From an uncultured Faecalibacterium sp. (lineage in GTDB: Bacteria > Bacillota > Clostridia > Oscillospirales > Ruminococcaceae), in contig CAKSWQ010000001.1 of assembly GCA_934512105.1 (NCBI GenBank), forward strand, positions 1 to 64,000: 64,000 bases of DNA, written 5' to 3'. Numbering within the stretch: the first letter of the stretch is position 1; every line of letters starts with the position of its first letter. Shown here piece after piece: positions 26,435 through 37,475 of this stretch. Both the position numbers and the translations under genes were made by a program. The notes beneath the pieces were generated by a model. That model saw only the letters and a list, made by a program, of their open reading frames with translations, was not told the origin of the DNA and made no database searches.

Positions 26435-27643
26435 TTAAGTATCGCTTGAGGAGTCGTCGTTTTTCTCAGCAGATATTGCAGAGATATCTGCCCGGAAGCC
26501 ATCCTGTGCAGCGCCCTCAAAGGCTGCCATCGGGCCGGACGGCTCAGTATCGTCCTCTTCCACCGGGGTGTTTTGGGTAGATGTCTCCCCTGCCATTCCT
26601 GTTGTATCCAAGCTTGCTTTTGCAGCTTTTATGGGCAGCACCTTACCAAGCGGGTTTTCTTCAATGGCAGAGCGCACCTGAAATTCTTGCAGGTGCGTAT
26701 AAATTTGCGTTGTTCCGACGCTGCTGTGACCAAGAAGCTGCTTGAGGGTAAGGATATCCACATTGCCGGTCTGATACATCAGGGTTGCGGCGGTGTGGCG
26801 CAGCTTATGGGTGGAAAAGCCCTTCAATCCGGCAGCCTTCATTGCGCCGGAGATCAGCTGCTCTACCCTGCGGTTCGAGATACGTTCCTTGCGCATCCGT
26901 GTGATAAACACCGCTTTTTCCTTGGGTGAAAGTCCCTCCATGGTATTGCGCTTGCGCAGATACAGTTGCAGCGCCTCCACACAGGCATCATTCAGGTAGA
27001 CCATGCGTTCCTTATGGCCTTTACCAAACAGGCGTATCTGTCGCTGCTCCAAGTCAATGTCTCCAAGGTCCATACCAACCAGTTCTGCAAGACGCATACC
27101 GCAGTTGAGGAACAGCACCACCATGCAGTAGTCCCGCTCCGGGAAATCGCTCTGGGTCTGGGTGCTCTCCAAAAGCGAGATGGACTGCTCAGCCGTCAGA
27201 TATTTGGGCAAGACCTTATCCTGTTTGGGTGGGCGGATAGCTGCCGTAGGGTCCTCAGATAGGCGGTTGACCTGATTGACCAGATAATCATAAAAGCCGT
27301 GCAGGCTGGCCAGCCGCCGGGCGGTAGAGGATTTTTTGTTGCCGCATTCCCGATTCAAAAAGTACAAATATTCGTATATATCCTCTTTTGTTATGCTGCC
27401 CCAGAAAGCTGTATCCAGCCCTTTGGGGTCGATTTCTTTAAACTCTGCATCTGCAGCAACAAGCCCGCGGCGGCGCTTCATAAAGCGGCTGAATGAGCGC
27501 AGGTCACAGTAATAACTAAACGCCGTATTGGCGCTTTTGCCGGCGATCACCTCAAGGTAACGCACATATTCTACAATATCCGGGGCAGCATCCTCAAAGG
27601 GTGCGTGCTTGCCGGGGTTTCTTTCGTCCAGATAGATCGACAT
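26435..27643 (-). CDS. XerC/XerD-type tyrosine recombinase with acidic C-terminal tail
   Basis: A 402-aa site-specific recombinase. The N-terminal SAM-like domain covers about residues 20-140. The catalytic set is complete: Arg184 (CGMRLAELVG), Lys208 (LFGKGHKER), His279 and Arg282 (HKLRHT), His306 (LLGHSS) and nucleophile Tyr315 (TTQIYTHL). XerC/D/S proteins resolve chromosome dimers at dif. XerC/D are about 300 aa; here about 65 extra residues after 337 form an acidic, Ser/Thr-rich tail (VEEDDTEPSG...NDDSSSDT). It is followed by radA upstream in the same direction and lies next to a dif-like site. Confidence 0.9.
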   Translation of the reverse strand: MSIYLDERNPGKHAPFEDAAPDIVEYVRYLEVIAGKSANTAFSYYCDLRSFSRFMKRRRGLVAADAEFKEIDPKGLDTAFWGSITKEDIYEYLYFLNRECGNKKSSTARRLASLHGFYDYLVNQVNRLSEDPTAAIRPPKQDKVLPKYLTAEQSISLLESTQTQSDFPERDYCMVVLFLNCGMRLAELVGMDLGDIDLEQRQIRLFGKGHKERMVYLNDACVEALQLYLRKRNTMEGLSPKEKAVFITRMRKERISNRRVEQLISGAMKAAGLKGFSTHKLRHTAATLMYQTGNVDILTLKQLLGHSSVGTTQIYTHLQEFQVRSAIEENPLGKVLPIKAAKASLDTTGMAGETSTQNTPVEEDDTEPSGPMAAFEGAAQDGFRADISAISAEKNDDSSSDT

Positions 27644-27658
27644 AGCTTCCTCGTTTCA

Positions 27659-29062
27659 TCACAGGCGGTCATTTTTCAGCGCATTGATGGCATCAGCGAT
27701 ATACGCTGCACCGACCAATTTCATGCCGGGATAATCTGCGGCATTCAGGTGTGCAAGGCTGTGCTTGGGGATGACTGCCCGCTCAAAGCCGATACGCTCT
27801 GCCTCGTGCAGACGCTGTTCCAGATTGGGCACACTGCGCACTTCCCCGCCCAGACCTACCTCTCCGATAGCGATAAGCTTATCGCTGACCGGTCGGTCCA
27901 GCAGCGAAGAGACCATGCTCAGGCAGACTGCAAGGTCGCAGGCGGTATCCCGCAGTGCAATGCCGCCCACAATGTTGACGTAAACATCCAGATTGCCAAA
28001 GAAGTATCCTGCCCGCTTTTCCAGCACGGCAATCAAAAGATTCATGCGGTTATAATCGTAGCCACTGCAAGCACGGCGAGGTGCTGGGAAATTCGTCTTG
28101 GTGGCAAGTGCCTGTATCTCGCTCAGGATGGGACGGCTACCCTCCATGGTACAGGCTACACAGTTACCGGAAACGCCCAGCGGACGTCCTTCCAGAAGCA
28201 TCTGGGATGGGTTTTCAATCTCGGCAAGGCCTGTGCCGGTCATATCAAACATGCCAAGCTCATTGGTAGAGCCATAGCGGTTTTTGGCTGCCCGCAGAAT
28301 GCGGTACGGCAGCATCTTGTCGCCCTCAAAGTAAAGCACCGTATCCACGATATGCTCCATGACCTTGGGGCCTGCGATCGCGCCATCCTTGTTCACATGA
28401 CCCACGATGAACATGGGAATCTCCTGCTTTTTGGCAACTGCCAGCAGCCGGGCGGCGCTCTCCTTCACCTGACTGACCGTACCGGACGAGGACGAAATGT
28501 CCATGCACCGCATGGTCTGGATGGAATCGATGACCACAAGATCCGGCTTTTCCTTTTCAATCAAGCCGCAGATCTCGTCTACGTCATTTTCTGCCGCCAG
28601 AAAGATGTTGTCCTGCGGTACTTTCAGCCGCGCAGCGCGCAGTTTGACCTGTCGGACGGATTCCTCACCGGTGATATACAGCACGCTGTGCTGGTTGGAG
28701 ATGGCACCGCACAGCTGCAGCAGCATGGTGGATTTGCCCACGCCCGGCTCACCGCTCAAAAGCACCACGCCGCCCAGCACGATACCGCCGCCCAATACAC
28801 GATCCAGCTCTGAGATGCCGGTCAGAATACGGCTTTTTTCCTCGGTCGTACTGATCTCTGACAGCCGCCGGGCGGTCAGGGTGGTCACGCCCTCCTGACG
28901 AGACGCAGCAGCCTGCCGGGCGGCTGGAGTCCCCGCCTTGGGGGTTTCGGCAACAACGTCCTCGTTCATGGTATTCCAGCTGCCGCAGCTGGGGCAGCGC
29001 CCCATCCAGCGGGGGCTTGTCTCTCCGCAATTGGAGCATACATAGACGGATTTTAGTTTCAT
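27659..29062 (-). CDS. radA: DNA repair protein RadA (Sms)
   Basis: A 467-aa RadA, a RecA-like ATPase that drives branch migration of recombination intermediates. It has the N-terminal zinc finger CSNCGETSPRWMGRCPSC, Walker A SGEPGVGKSTML, the RadA-specific KNRYGST motif and the C-terminal Lon-protease-like domain (YVNIVGGIAL, GEVGLGGEVRSV). It ends 15 bp before xer and probably forms a unit with it and the SpoIIM-like gene. Confidence 0.96.
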   Translation of the reverse strand: MKLKSVYVCSNCGETSPRWMGRCPSCGSWNTMNEDVVAETPKAGTPAARQAAASRQEGVTTLTARRLSEISTTEEKSRILTGISELDRVLGGGIVLGGVVLLSGEPGVGKSTMLLQLCGAISNQHSVLYITGEESVRQVKLRAARLKVPQDNIFLAAENDVDEICGLIEKEKPDLVVIDSIQTMRCMDISSSSGTVSQVKESAARLLAVAKKQEIPMFIVGHVNKDGAIAGPKVMEHIVDTVLYFEGDKMLPYRILRAAKNRYGSTNELGMFDMTGTGLAEIENPSQMLLEGRPLGVSGNCVACTMEGSRPILSEIQALATKTNFPAPRRACSGYDYNRMNLLIAVLEKRAGYFFGNLDVYVNIVGGIALRDTACDLAVCLSMVSSLLDRPVSDKLIAIGEVGLGGEVRSVPNLEQRLHEAERIGFERAVIPKHSLAHLNAADYPGMKLVGAAYIADAINALKNDRL

Positions 29063-29137
29063 GTCTGTCCCTCATTTGTTTATGGTCTTTTGTTATTGTA
29101 ACACACTGCGCCAAAACCCGCAAGAAAAGGATCCTGT

Positions 29138-29884
29138 TCACAGGCGGCTGCCCAGATACGAAAGCCCTGCCGCCGCACCGCACAGCGGCAGCAGCACCAC
29201 CATTGTCAGCAGATATTGTCCCATCAGTACCTGCACTCCGGGGCGAGCTTGTCCGCCGGGATGCCTGCGGAAGGAATAGGCGTGGATCCGGCTGCTGACC
29301 TGCAAAGCACAGGCTCCGAAAAAGCACAGACAACCGCTTGCCGCTGCCGCCGGAAGGCCTGTCCACAGCAGTGCCGGAAGTATCGTTTTCCACCCGCCTG
29401 CCGTGCAAAGCTGCACCATAAGCAGTCCACTGCCCAGACCGTACAGCATCATATTGCCAAAGATCATGACAGGACCAAGGGCAGAAAGTCCTAATATCAG
29501 AAACAGGCTGACCACAAGGCCAAGAGTTAGATATTCCATGCCGAAAAGCTGTACCGCTCCCTGCATACTGCCCGGTGCAAACAGCCCTTGCCACGCTTCC
29601 AGATAATACCGCAGCAGTTCTGCCTGCCGGGCATCGCATACGGCCTGTAATACACCGGCTGCCGTACATCCCAGCAGAAAGGCCGCGGCCAGCAGCCAGC
29701 AATCCCGGGTGGCGTGTCGCTTTACCGGAATGCAGGGCTCTTTTGACGGCAATTGTTCTACGGGTTCCGGTGCGGTTTCCGGTACAGTCGGCAGAGCGGG
29801 CTCTGCTTTCTGTACTGGCAGACTGACTGTCTGCGGCAGCAAAGATAAGACTTCTTCCGGTTTGGTCTGTTCATAGATCCACAT
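29138..29884 (-). CDS. Membrane protein, SpoIIM-like (tentative)
   Basis: A 248-aa protein with a Pro/Glu-rich soluble N terminus (about 60 residues) and five hydrophobic segments from residue 64 on. The segments, with the ALGPVMIFGNMMLYGLGSGLL block and a basic loop near HAYSFRRHPGG, resemble stage II sporulation protein M (DUF95), part of the septal peptidoglycan machinery that drives engulfment. Position close to xer also fits, since spoIIM lies near xerD in Bacillus. Similarity is weak by eye, so an unrelated membrane protein remains possible. Confidence 0.5.
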   Translation of the reverse strand: MWIYEQTKPEEVLSLLPQTVSLPVQKAEPALPTVPETAPEPVEQLPSKEPCIPVKRHATRDCWLLAAAFLLGCTAAGVLQAVCDARQAELLRYYLEAWQGLFAPGSMQGAVQLFGMEYLTLGLVVSLFLILGLSALGPVMIFGNMMLYGLGSGLLMVQLCTAGGWKTILPALLWTGLPAAAASGCLCFFGACALQVSSRIHAYSFRRHPGGQARPGVQVLMGQYLLTMVVLLPLCGAAAGLSYLGSRL

Positions 29885-29923
29885 ACTACTTTCCCCTCTG
29901 ATGGATTCGATTTGCCGGAGTGA

Positions 29924-30322
29924 TCAACGAAGCATTTTCCTGCGGCTGCGCAGAGTGACCCCGAGCACTCCTCCGATACAGCCGCAGAGCAGCACTGCCA
30001 GAATGCGGCACACCACAGCAGGCTCGGCGGCTGTGCCGCTCCATACAGCAGAAAGCGCCAGCGGCACTGCCAGAAATGTACTTTGGAGCAGTCCTGTCAG
30101 CAGACCGCGCGCCTTTTTGCGGAACGCTGCCGCCAGTGCACACAGCAGGCTGCCCATGCACACGGCTGTTGTGGCAAGTATCGGCACTACACTGCCGGAG
30201 CAGCCCTGCCCGGCCATCAGCTGCGCAAAACCAGCCAGAGCTGCCGCTGTTACGGCTACCCCCAGCACCCCGAAAAACAGAAATGAAAGAAGCTCCGCCG
30301 GGAAATCTCGAGACTCAGACAT
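29924..30322 (-). CDS. TIGR04086 family membrane protein
   Basis: A 132-aa protein with four predicted membrane helices separated by short loops, ending RSRRKMLR. The size, topology and position directly after yajC fit the TIGR04086 (YrzE-like) family, which is common in Clostridia and of unknown function. I start it at ATG 30322; the Shine-Dalgarno GGGAGG lies inside the 3' arm of the hairpin at 30330-30364. An in-frame ATG at 30343 would start inside that hairpin. Confidence 0.68.
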   Translation of the reverse strand: MSESRDFPAELLSFLFFGVLGVAVTAAALAGFAQLMAGQGCSGSVVPILATTAVCMGSLLCALAAAFRKKARGLLTGLLQSTFLAVPLALSAVWSGTAAEPAVVCRILAVLLCGCIGGVLGVTLRSRRKMLR

Positions 30323-30329
30323 AACAAAA

Positions 30330-30364
30330 CCGCCTCCCTGCACATAGTCTATGCAGGGAGGCGG
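30330..30364 (-). terminator. Terminator-like hairpin after yajC that also carries a ribosome site
   Basis: Perfect 13-bp arms: CCGCCTCCCTGCA (30330-30342) and TGCAGGGAGGCGG (30352-30364). On the - strand the stem is followed by TTTTGTT and then immediately by the ATG of the next gene; the GGGAGG of the stem would serve as its ribosome site. Confidence 0.75.
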
Positions 30365-30387
30365 TTCATGTATGCACGGTTAAATGC

Positions 30388-30705
30388 TTACTTCTTATCG
30401 GCAGGAGCCTTGTCCATGTTCAGCTTTTCGACCGAAGAGATAGCAGACTTGGTGAAGCGGATCTTCACGCGGTCAGCACCGGTCTCCAGAACAAAGGTGT
30501 CATCCTTGATGGCGACAACGCGGCCAATGACACCGCCGATAGTGGTGACCTGATCGCCGATCTCCAGACTGCTGCGCATAGCGGCATCCTTCTTTTCCTG
30601 CTTCTTCTGGGGACGGTAGATCATGAAGTACAGCAGGACCAGCATCAGTGCCAGCGTGAAGAACAGGCTGATATAGCCTTCGGACGTGGTAGTCAGAAAT
30701 TGCAT
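30388..30705 (-). CDS. yajC: Preprotein translocase subunit YajC
   Basis: A 105-aa YajC. One N-terminal membrane helix (FFTLALMLVLLYFMIY) is followed by the diagnostic RPQKKQEKK and SLEIGDQVTTIGGVIGRVVAI. YajC joins SecDF in the Sec translocon accessory complex. It follows tgt and queA in the same direction, the usual queA-tgt-yajC arrangement. Start ATG 30705 is preceded by GAGGAGA. Confidence 0.95.
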   Translation of the reverse strand: MQFLTTTSEGYISLFFTLALMLVLLYFMIYRPQKKQEKKDAAMRSSLEIGDQVTTIGGVIGRVVAIKDDTFVLETGADRVKIRFTKSAISSVEKLNMDKAPADKK

Positions 30706-30779
30706 GGGGCAAAATCTCCTCTCAAAAATTCAGATAATGCTATTATACCCTCTTATCAGTCTTGTTGCAAGGCTAAAGT

Positions 30780-33064
<2,285 letters not shown>

Positions 33065-33230
33065 ACTGTGCATTTGCCTTTCCGATGATTGACACGGACA
33101 ACGTATCAATGATATTATAGAATCTGTATAAACAGTATCTATTATATTGCATCGCTGTCCGGTTTGCAAGCCGTGTTGTGCACAATGATAAGATTTGCTG
33201 TTTGTTTTTTTGAAAGGAAAGGTGCTGGAA

Positions 33231-34313
33231 ATGGAAAAACAGTATAAAGTGGGTATCGTAGGCGCAACTGGCATGGTGGGTCAGCGTTTTGTGACTCTGC
33301 TGGAGAATCATCCCTGGTTCAAGCTGACCGTGCTGGCTGCATCCGGCCGCAGTGCGGGCAAGAGTTATGAGGATGCAGTGGGCTCCCGCTGGGCCATGAC
33401 TACTCCCATGCCGGAGAGCGTGAAGAAGATGACCGTTCTGGACGCTTCCAAGGTAGAGGAAGTTGCTTCGCAGGTGGATTTTGTTTTCTGCGCTGTCAAT
33501 ATGCCCAAGGACGAGATCAAAGCACTGGAGGAAGCATACGCCAAGGCTGAGTGCCCGGTGGTCTCCAACAACAGTGCCCATCGTTTCACCCCGGATGTTC
33601 CCATGGTGGTGCCCGAGATCAATGCCGACCATATCGAGATCATTCCCGCCCAGCGCAAGCGTCTGGGCACCAAGCGCGGCTTCATCGCCGTCAAGTCCAA
33701 TTGCAGCCTGCAGAGCTATGTGCCTGCCCTGCATCCCCTGATGAAGGACTTTGGCGTGAGCAAGGCGCTGGTGTGCACCTATCAGGCCATTTCCGGTGCA
33801 GGCAAGACCTTTGACCGGATGCCTGAGATCGTGGACAACGTGATCCCCTACATCGGCGGCGAGGAAGAAAAGAGCGAGCGCGAGCCGCTGAAGCTGTGGG
33901 GCCACATTGAGGGTGACCAGATCGTCAACGCCGAGAAGCCGGTCATCACTGCACAGTGCTTCCGTGTGCCTGTCTCGGACGGCCACACCGCAGCCGTGTT
34001 CGTAAGCTTTGACAAAAAGCCCACCAAGGAGCAGATGCTGGAAGCTTGGGCAAACTTCCGCGGCCCTGCACAGGAACTCGACCTGCCCAGCGCTCCCAAG
34101 CAGTTCCTGCACTACTTTACCGAGCCGGATCGTCCGCAGCCCAAGCTGGACCGCAACACCGAGAATGGTATGGCTGTGTGCATCGGCCGTCTGCGGGAGG
34201 ACACCCTGTTTGATTACAAGTTTGCCTGCATGAGCCACAACACCCTGCGCGGTGCTGCCGGCGGTGCTGTGCTGCTGGCCGAGCTGCTGGCAGCAAAGGG
34301 CTATATGGACTAA
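33231..34313 (+). CDS. asd: Aspartate-semialdehyde dehydrogenase
   Basis: A 360-aa ASADH that reduces aspartyl phosphate to the semialdehyde for lysine/DAP, threonine and methionine synthesis. NADP-binding GATGMVGQRF is at residues 11-20 and the catalytic Cys158 is in KSNCSLQSY, the form found in archaeal/fungal-type ASADH rather than the SNCTT of classical bacterial enzymes. ATG 33231 has GAAAGGAAAGG upstream; a 12-codon extension is unlikely. It is the first gene of asd-dapA-dapB, divergent from queA. Confidence 0.95.
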   Translation: MEKQYKVGIVGATGMVGQRFVTLLENHPWFKLTVLAASGRSAGKSYEDAVGSRWAMTTPMPESVKKMTVLDASKVEEVASQVDFVFCAVNMPKDEIKALEEAYAKAECPVVSNNSAHRFTPDVPMVVPEINADHIEIIPAQRKRLGTKRGFIAVKSNCSLQSYVPALHPLMKDFGVSKALVCTYQAISGAGKTFDRMPEIVDNVIPYIGGEEEKSEREPLKLWGHIEGDQIVNAEKPVITAQCFRVPVSDGHTAAVFVSFDKKPTKEQMLEAWANFRGPAQELDLPSAPKQFLHYFTEPDRPQPKLDRNTENGMAVCIGRLREDTLFDYKFACMSHNTLRGAAGGAVLLAELLAAKGYMD

Positions 34314-34358
34314 TGCCTGAATTTTTGCGCGATACACGCAGCAAAGGAGTTTTTTACT

Positions 34359-35252
34359 ATGAAGAAGCCTGTCTTTACCGGTGCGGGTGTTGCCATCATC
34401 ACCCCGATGTACGAGGACGGAAGCATCAACTTTGACGAGCTGGGCCGCATTATCGAGGATCAGATTGCCCGCCATACCGATGCCATCATCATCTGCGGCA
34501 CCACCGGCGAGTGCTCTACCATGACCGATGAGGAGCAGCTGGCCGCCATCAAGTTCACCGTGGATACGGTCAATCACCGCGTACCGGTCATTGCCGGTGC
34601 CGGTTCGAACGATACCGACCACGGCTGCGCACTGGCAGCAAAGTCTGCTGCCTGCGGTGCCGATGCCCTGCTGATGGTCACCCCCTACTACAACAAGACC
34701 TCGCAGGCCGGTCTGGTGGCGCACTTTACCGCCATGGCTGAGGCTGGCGGCATCCCGGTCATTCTGTACAATGTGCCCTCCCGCACGGGTCTGAACATTG
34801 CGCCCGAGACCGCACTGGAGCTGAGCAAGCACCCACTCATCAACGGCATCAAGGAGGCCTCCGGCAACATCTCTCAGGTGGCCAAGGTGGCTGCACTGTG
34901 CGGTGATGCGCTGAACATCTACTCCGGTAACGACGATCAGGTGGTTCCCCTGCTGGCATTGGGCGGCAAGGGCGTCATCAGCGTGGTGTCCAATGTTGCG
35001 CCGGAGCTGGTGCATAACTGCTGTCAGGCTTTCTTTGACGGCGACACCGCCAAGGCCTGCGCTTTGCAGCTGGAAATGCTGCCGCTGGAGGAGGCGCTGT
35101 TCTGCGAGGTGAACCCAATTCCGGTTAAGTACGCCATGAACGTGCTGGGCTGGAACGCAGGTGAGTGCCGTCTGCCGCTGGTAGAGCCCAGCGATGTCCA
35201 CAAGGCAAAGATCGAGCAGGCTCTGCAGGCTGCCGGTCTGATCAAGGAATAA
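34359..35252 (+). CDS. dapA: 4-hydroxy-tetrahydrodipicolinate synthase
   Basis: A 297-aa DapA that condenses pyruvate with aspartate semialdehyde. The Schiff-base lysine is in INGIKEASGNIS and the catalytic Tyr in LYNVPSRTGLN; GTTGECSTM is the substrate loop. Length and spacing are normal. ATG 34359 follows AAAGGAG. It lies 45 bases after asd and is followed by a hairpin before dapB, so dapB expression may differ from dapA. Confidence 0.97.
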   Translation: MKKPVFTGAGVAIITPMYEDGSINFDELGRIIEDQIARHTDAIIICGTTGECSTMTDEEQLAAIKFTVDTVNHRVPVIAGAGSNDTDHGCALAAKSAACGADALLMVTPYYNKTSQAGLVAHFTAMAEAGGIPVILYNVPSRTGLNIAPETALELSKHPLINGIKEASGNISQVAKVAALCGDALNIYSGNDDQVVPLLALGGKGVISVVSNVAPELVHNCCQAFFDGDTAKACALQLEMLPLEEALFCEVNPIPVKYAMNVLGWNAGECRLPLVEPSDVHKAKIEQALQAAGLIKE

Positions 35253-35262
35253 CAACAGCGTA

Positions 35263-35299
35263 CAGAATGCCCGGGAATCTTCAGCTTCCGGGCATTCTG
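35263..35299 (+). other. 12-bp hairpin between dapA and dapB
   Basis: CAGAATGCCCGG (35263-35274) pairs perfectly with CCGGGCATTCTG (35288-35299). No T tract follows, so it is more likely an mRNA stability, processing or attenuator element than a terminator. Confidence 0.6.
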
Positions 35300-35326
35300 C
35301 CATATTATAGAAACGAGGAAATAACA

Positions 35327-36085
35327 ATGACAGAGATCGTGATTCAGGGCATTGGCGGCCGTATGGGCCATGTGCTGTGCGATATGATCGCACAGCGGGA
35401 GGACTGCCGCGTGGTGGCCGGTATCGATATGAAGGACGGCGAGCAGAACGGCATTCCGGTCTACGACAGTCTGGAAAAGCTGAACGGCAAGGGCGATGTG
35501 ATCATCGACTTCAGCTCCCCTGCTGCAGTGGAAAAGGCTCTGCCCTACTGTCAGGCCCACAAGCTGCCCATCGTGGTGTGCACCACCGGCCTTTCGGAGG
35601 AGCTGCAGCTGAAGGTAGTGCAGCTGTCCCGCAGCGTTCCGGTGTTCAAGAGCGCCAATATGTCCATGGGCATCAACGTGCTGGCCGAGCTGTGCAAGCG
35701 CGCATCTGCTGTGCTGGGCATCAACTATGATATCGAGATCGTGGAGCAGCATCACCACAACAAGCTGGATGCTCCCAGCGGAACGGCGCTGATGCTGGCT
35801 GATGCCATCAACGAGGAAAATGACGGTGCGTACCATTATGTGTACGACCGCTCCTCTGTGCGCCAGAAGCGCGACCCGAAGGAGATCGGCATCAGCGCTG
35901 TGCGCGGCGGCAGCATCGTGGGCGACCACGAGGTGCTGTTCTGCGGTCCTGACGAGGTAATCACCCTGCGGCACACCGCCTACTCCCGCAGCATCTTTGC
36001 CAACGGTGCAGTGAATGCTGCGGTCTATCTGGCAAAGAAGGAGCCGGGTCTGTACGATATGGGCGATTTGATCGCCGCACTCTGA
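35327..36085 (+). CDS. dapB: 4-hydroxy-tetrahydrodipicolinate reductase
   Basis: A 252-aa DapB. The nucleotide loop is GIGGRMGHVL and the catalytic segment EQHHHNKLDAPSGTA with SMGINVLAEL before it. It reduces the DapA product with NAD(P)H toward DAP and lysine. ATG 35327 is preceded by GAGGAAATAAC. It is the third gene of the asd-dapA-dapB set; the remaining DAP genes are not in the window. Confidence 0.97.
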   Translation: MTEIVIQGIGGRMGHVLCDMIAQREDCRVVAGIDMKDGEQNGIPVYDSLEKLNGKGDVIIDFSSPAAVEKALPYCQAHKLPIVVCTTGLSEELQLKVVQLSRSVPVFKSANMSMGINVLAELCKRASAVLGINYDIEIVEQHHHNKLDAPSGTALMLADAINEENDGAYHYVYDRSSVRQKRDPKEIGISAVRGGSIVGDHEVLFCGPDEVITLRHTAYSRSIFANGAVNAAVYLAKKEPGLYDMGDLIAAL

Positions 36086-36127
36086 AAAACGAATTGCCCC
36101 GGCCTACGCCGGGAGAAGAGGTGAACG

Positions 36128-37420
36128 ATGAAGCAGGAGCCTTTGAAGCGGCGGCGTCCGGCTGCCCGTAAGCGCGGCCGAAAGCAAACGCTCCGGGCGG
36201 TGGTGCTGTCGGTTCTAGCCGTGAGCGTGATAGCACTGTGTCTGGGTATCTGGACCAGACTGCCAGGAGAAGATGTACCGGTGGGCGGCGTCGAGCCGCC
36301 GGAGGATGTGCTATCCCCTGCTTCATCCGTTGCAGCACCGGAGCCGAAACCGGAACCGCAGCCTGTGGTGGAGACGATTCGGTTTTCTGCAACAGGAGAT
36401 AACCTGATCCACTCGCCCATTTATAATCAGGCCGCCCGCCGGGCAGGCGAAGATGGAAAGTACAGCTTTGATTACTGCTATGAGCACATCGCGCCTTTCT
36501 ATGCCGAGCAGGATGTGAACTGGATCAATCAGGAGACCCTTTGCAGTGACACCCTTGCACCGTCCACCTACCCATGTTTTTCCACCCCAGGCGACTGTGC
36601 GCGGGCGCTGTACCGTGCCGGAGTGCGGGTGTTCAGCTTGTCCAATAACCACACCTATGATAAGGGCGCGTCCGGCATTGCGGCCACACTGCAATTCTGG
36701 GAGTCCATGCCGGAGGATGTGGTCACCGCCGGTCTGTGGCAGGGCGAAGAGGACTACGACAGCATCCCGCTGCAAACCGTCAACGGTGTCACCATTGCCT
36801 ATCTCTCCTACACCGAGCACACCAACGGCATCCGCCAGAGCAAGAATATGACGGCCAATGTCATCTACACCAGCCAGACCGATGTGATCGAGCGGCAGGT
36901 GCGCTTGGCCCGCCAGCAGGCAGATTTTGTAGTGGTGGGAGTACACTGGGGCGTTGAGAACAGCCACGCCATCGTGGACAGCCAGCGCACACTGGCGCAG
37001 AATCTGGCAGACTGGGGTGCGGATGTCATTGTGGGAACCCACCCTCATGTATTGCAGGATGCCCAGTGGCTTATCGCAGCAGATGGGCGGCGAAGCTTTG
37101 TTGCCTTCTCGCTGGGTAATTTTCTCAGCACGCAGAGCCGACCAGATCAACTGGTAGGTGCAATTCTGACCTTGCAGCTGCAAAAGACCACCCAGCCGAA
37201 CGGCGCGGTGCAGTGTGAAGTGCTTGCGCCGCAGCTGCACCCCACCGTGACCCATTACGATGCCGAAAAATCCAACGTGCGCACTTATCTTTTGCGCGAT
37301 TACACGCAGGAATTGGCGGCAGCACATGGTGTGCGGGCAAATTATTCTGATTTCAGCCTTGACAGGATACAAAAAATCGCGCAAAATAATATCAGCGCAT
37401 CCTTTTTAGCACTTACATAA
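36128..37420 (+). CDS. CapA family protein (metallophosphatase-like), exported or membrane anchored
   Basis: A 430-aa protein with a very basic N terminus, one membrane helix (about residues 20-40) and a Pro/Glu-rich spacer. The C-terminal domain has SATGDNLIHSPIY, FSLSNNHTYDKG, VVVGVHWGVEN, GTHPHVLQ and SLGNFLSTQ, the metal-ligand blocks of CapA/PgsA proteins (calcineurin-like fold). CapA is needed for poly-gamma-glutamate capsule formation in Bacillus; no capBC is present here, so another envelope-linked role is possible. Confidence 0.85.
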   Translation: MKQEPLKRRRPAARKRGRKQTLRAVVLSVLAVSVIALCLGIWTRLPGEDVPVGGVEPPEDVLSPASSVAAPEPKPEPQPVVETIRFSATGDNLIHSPIYNQAARRAGEDGKYSFDYCYEHIAPFYAEQDVNWINQETLCSDTLAPSTYPCFSTPGDCARALYRAGVRVFSLSNNHTYDKGASGIAATLQFWESMPEDVVTAGLWQGEEDYDSIPLQTVNGVTIAYLSYTEHTNGIRQSKNMTANVIYTSQTDVIERQVRLARQQADFVVVGVHWGVENSHAIVDSQRTLAQNLADWGADVIVGTHPHVLQDAQWLIAADGRRSFVAFSLGNFLSTQSRPDQLVGAILTLQLQKTTQPNGAVQCEVLAPQLHPTVTHYDAEKSNVRTYLLRDYTQELAAAHGVRANYSDFSLDRIQKIAQNNISASFLALT

Positions 37421-37475
37421 AAATGTGAAATGATTGAGCGTTGTCCGGCAACCCGGGCAGAACGGAGGACTTTTT

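Noticed and set aside
33074..33230. Lysine riboswitch before asd
   Set aside because: Only about 150 bp between divergent genes, AT-rich and without L-box features or a terminator; only promoter-like elements are seen.
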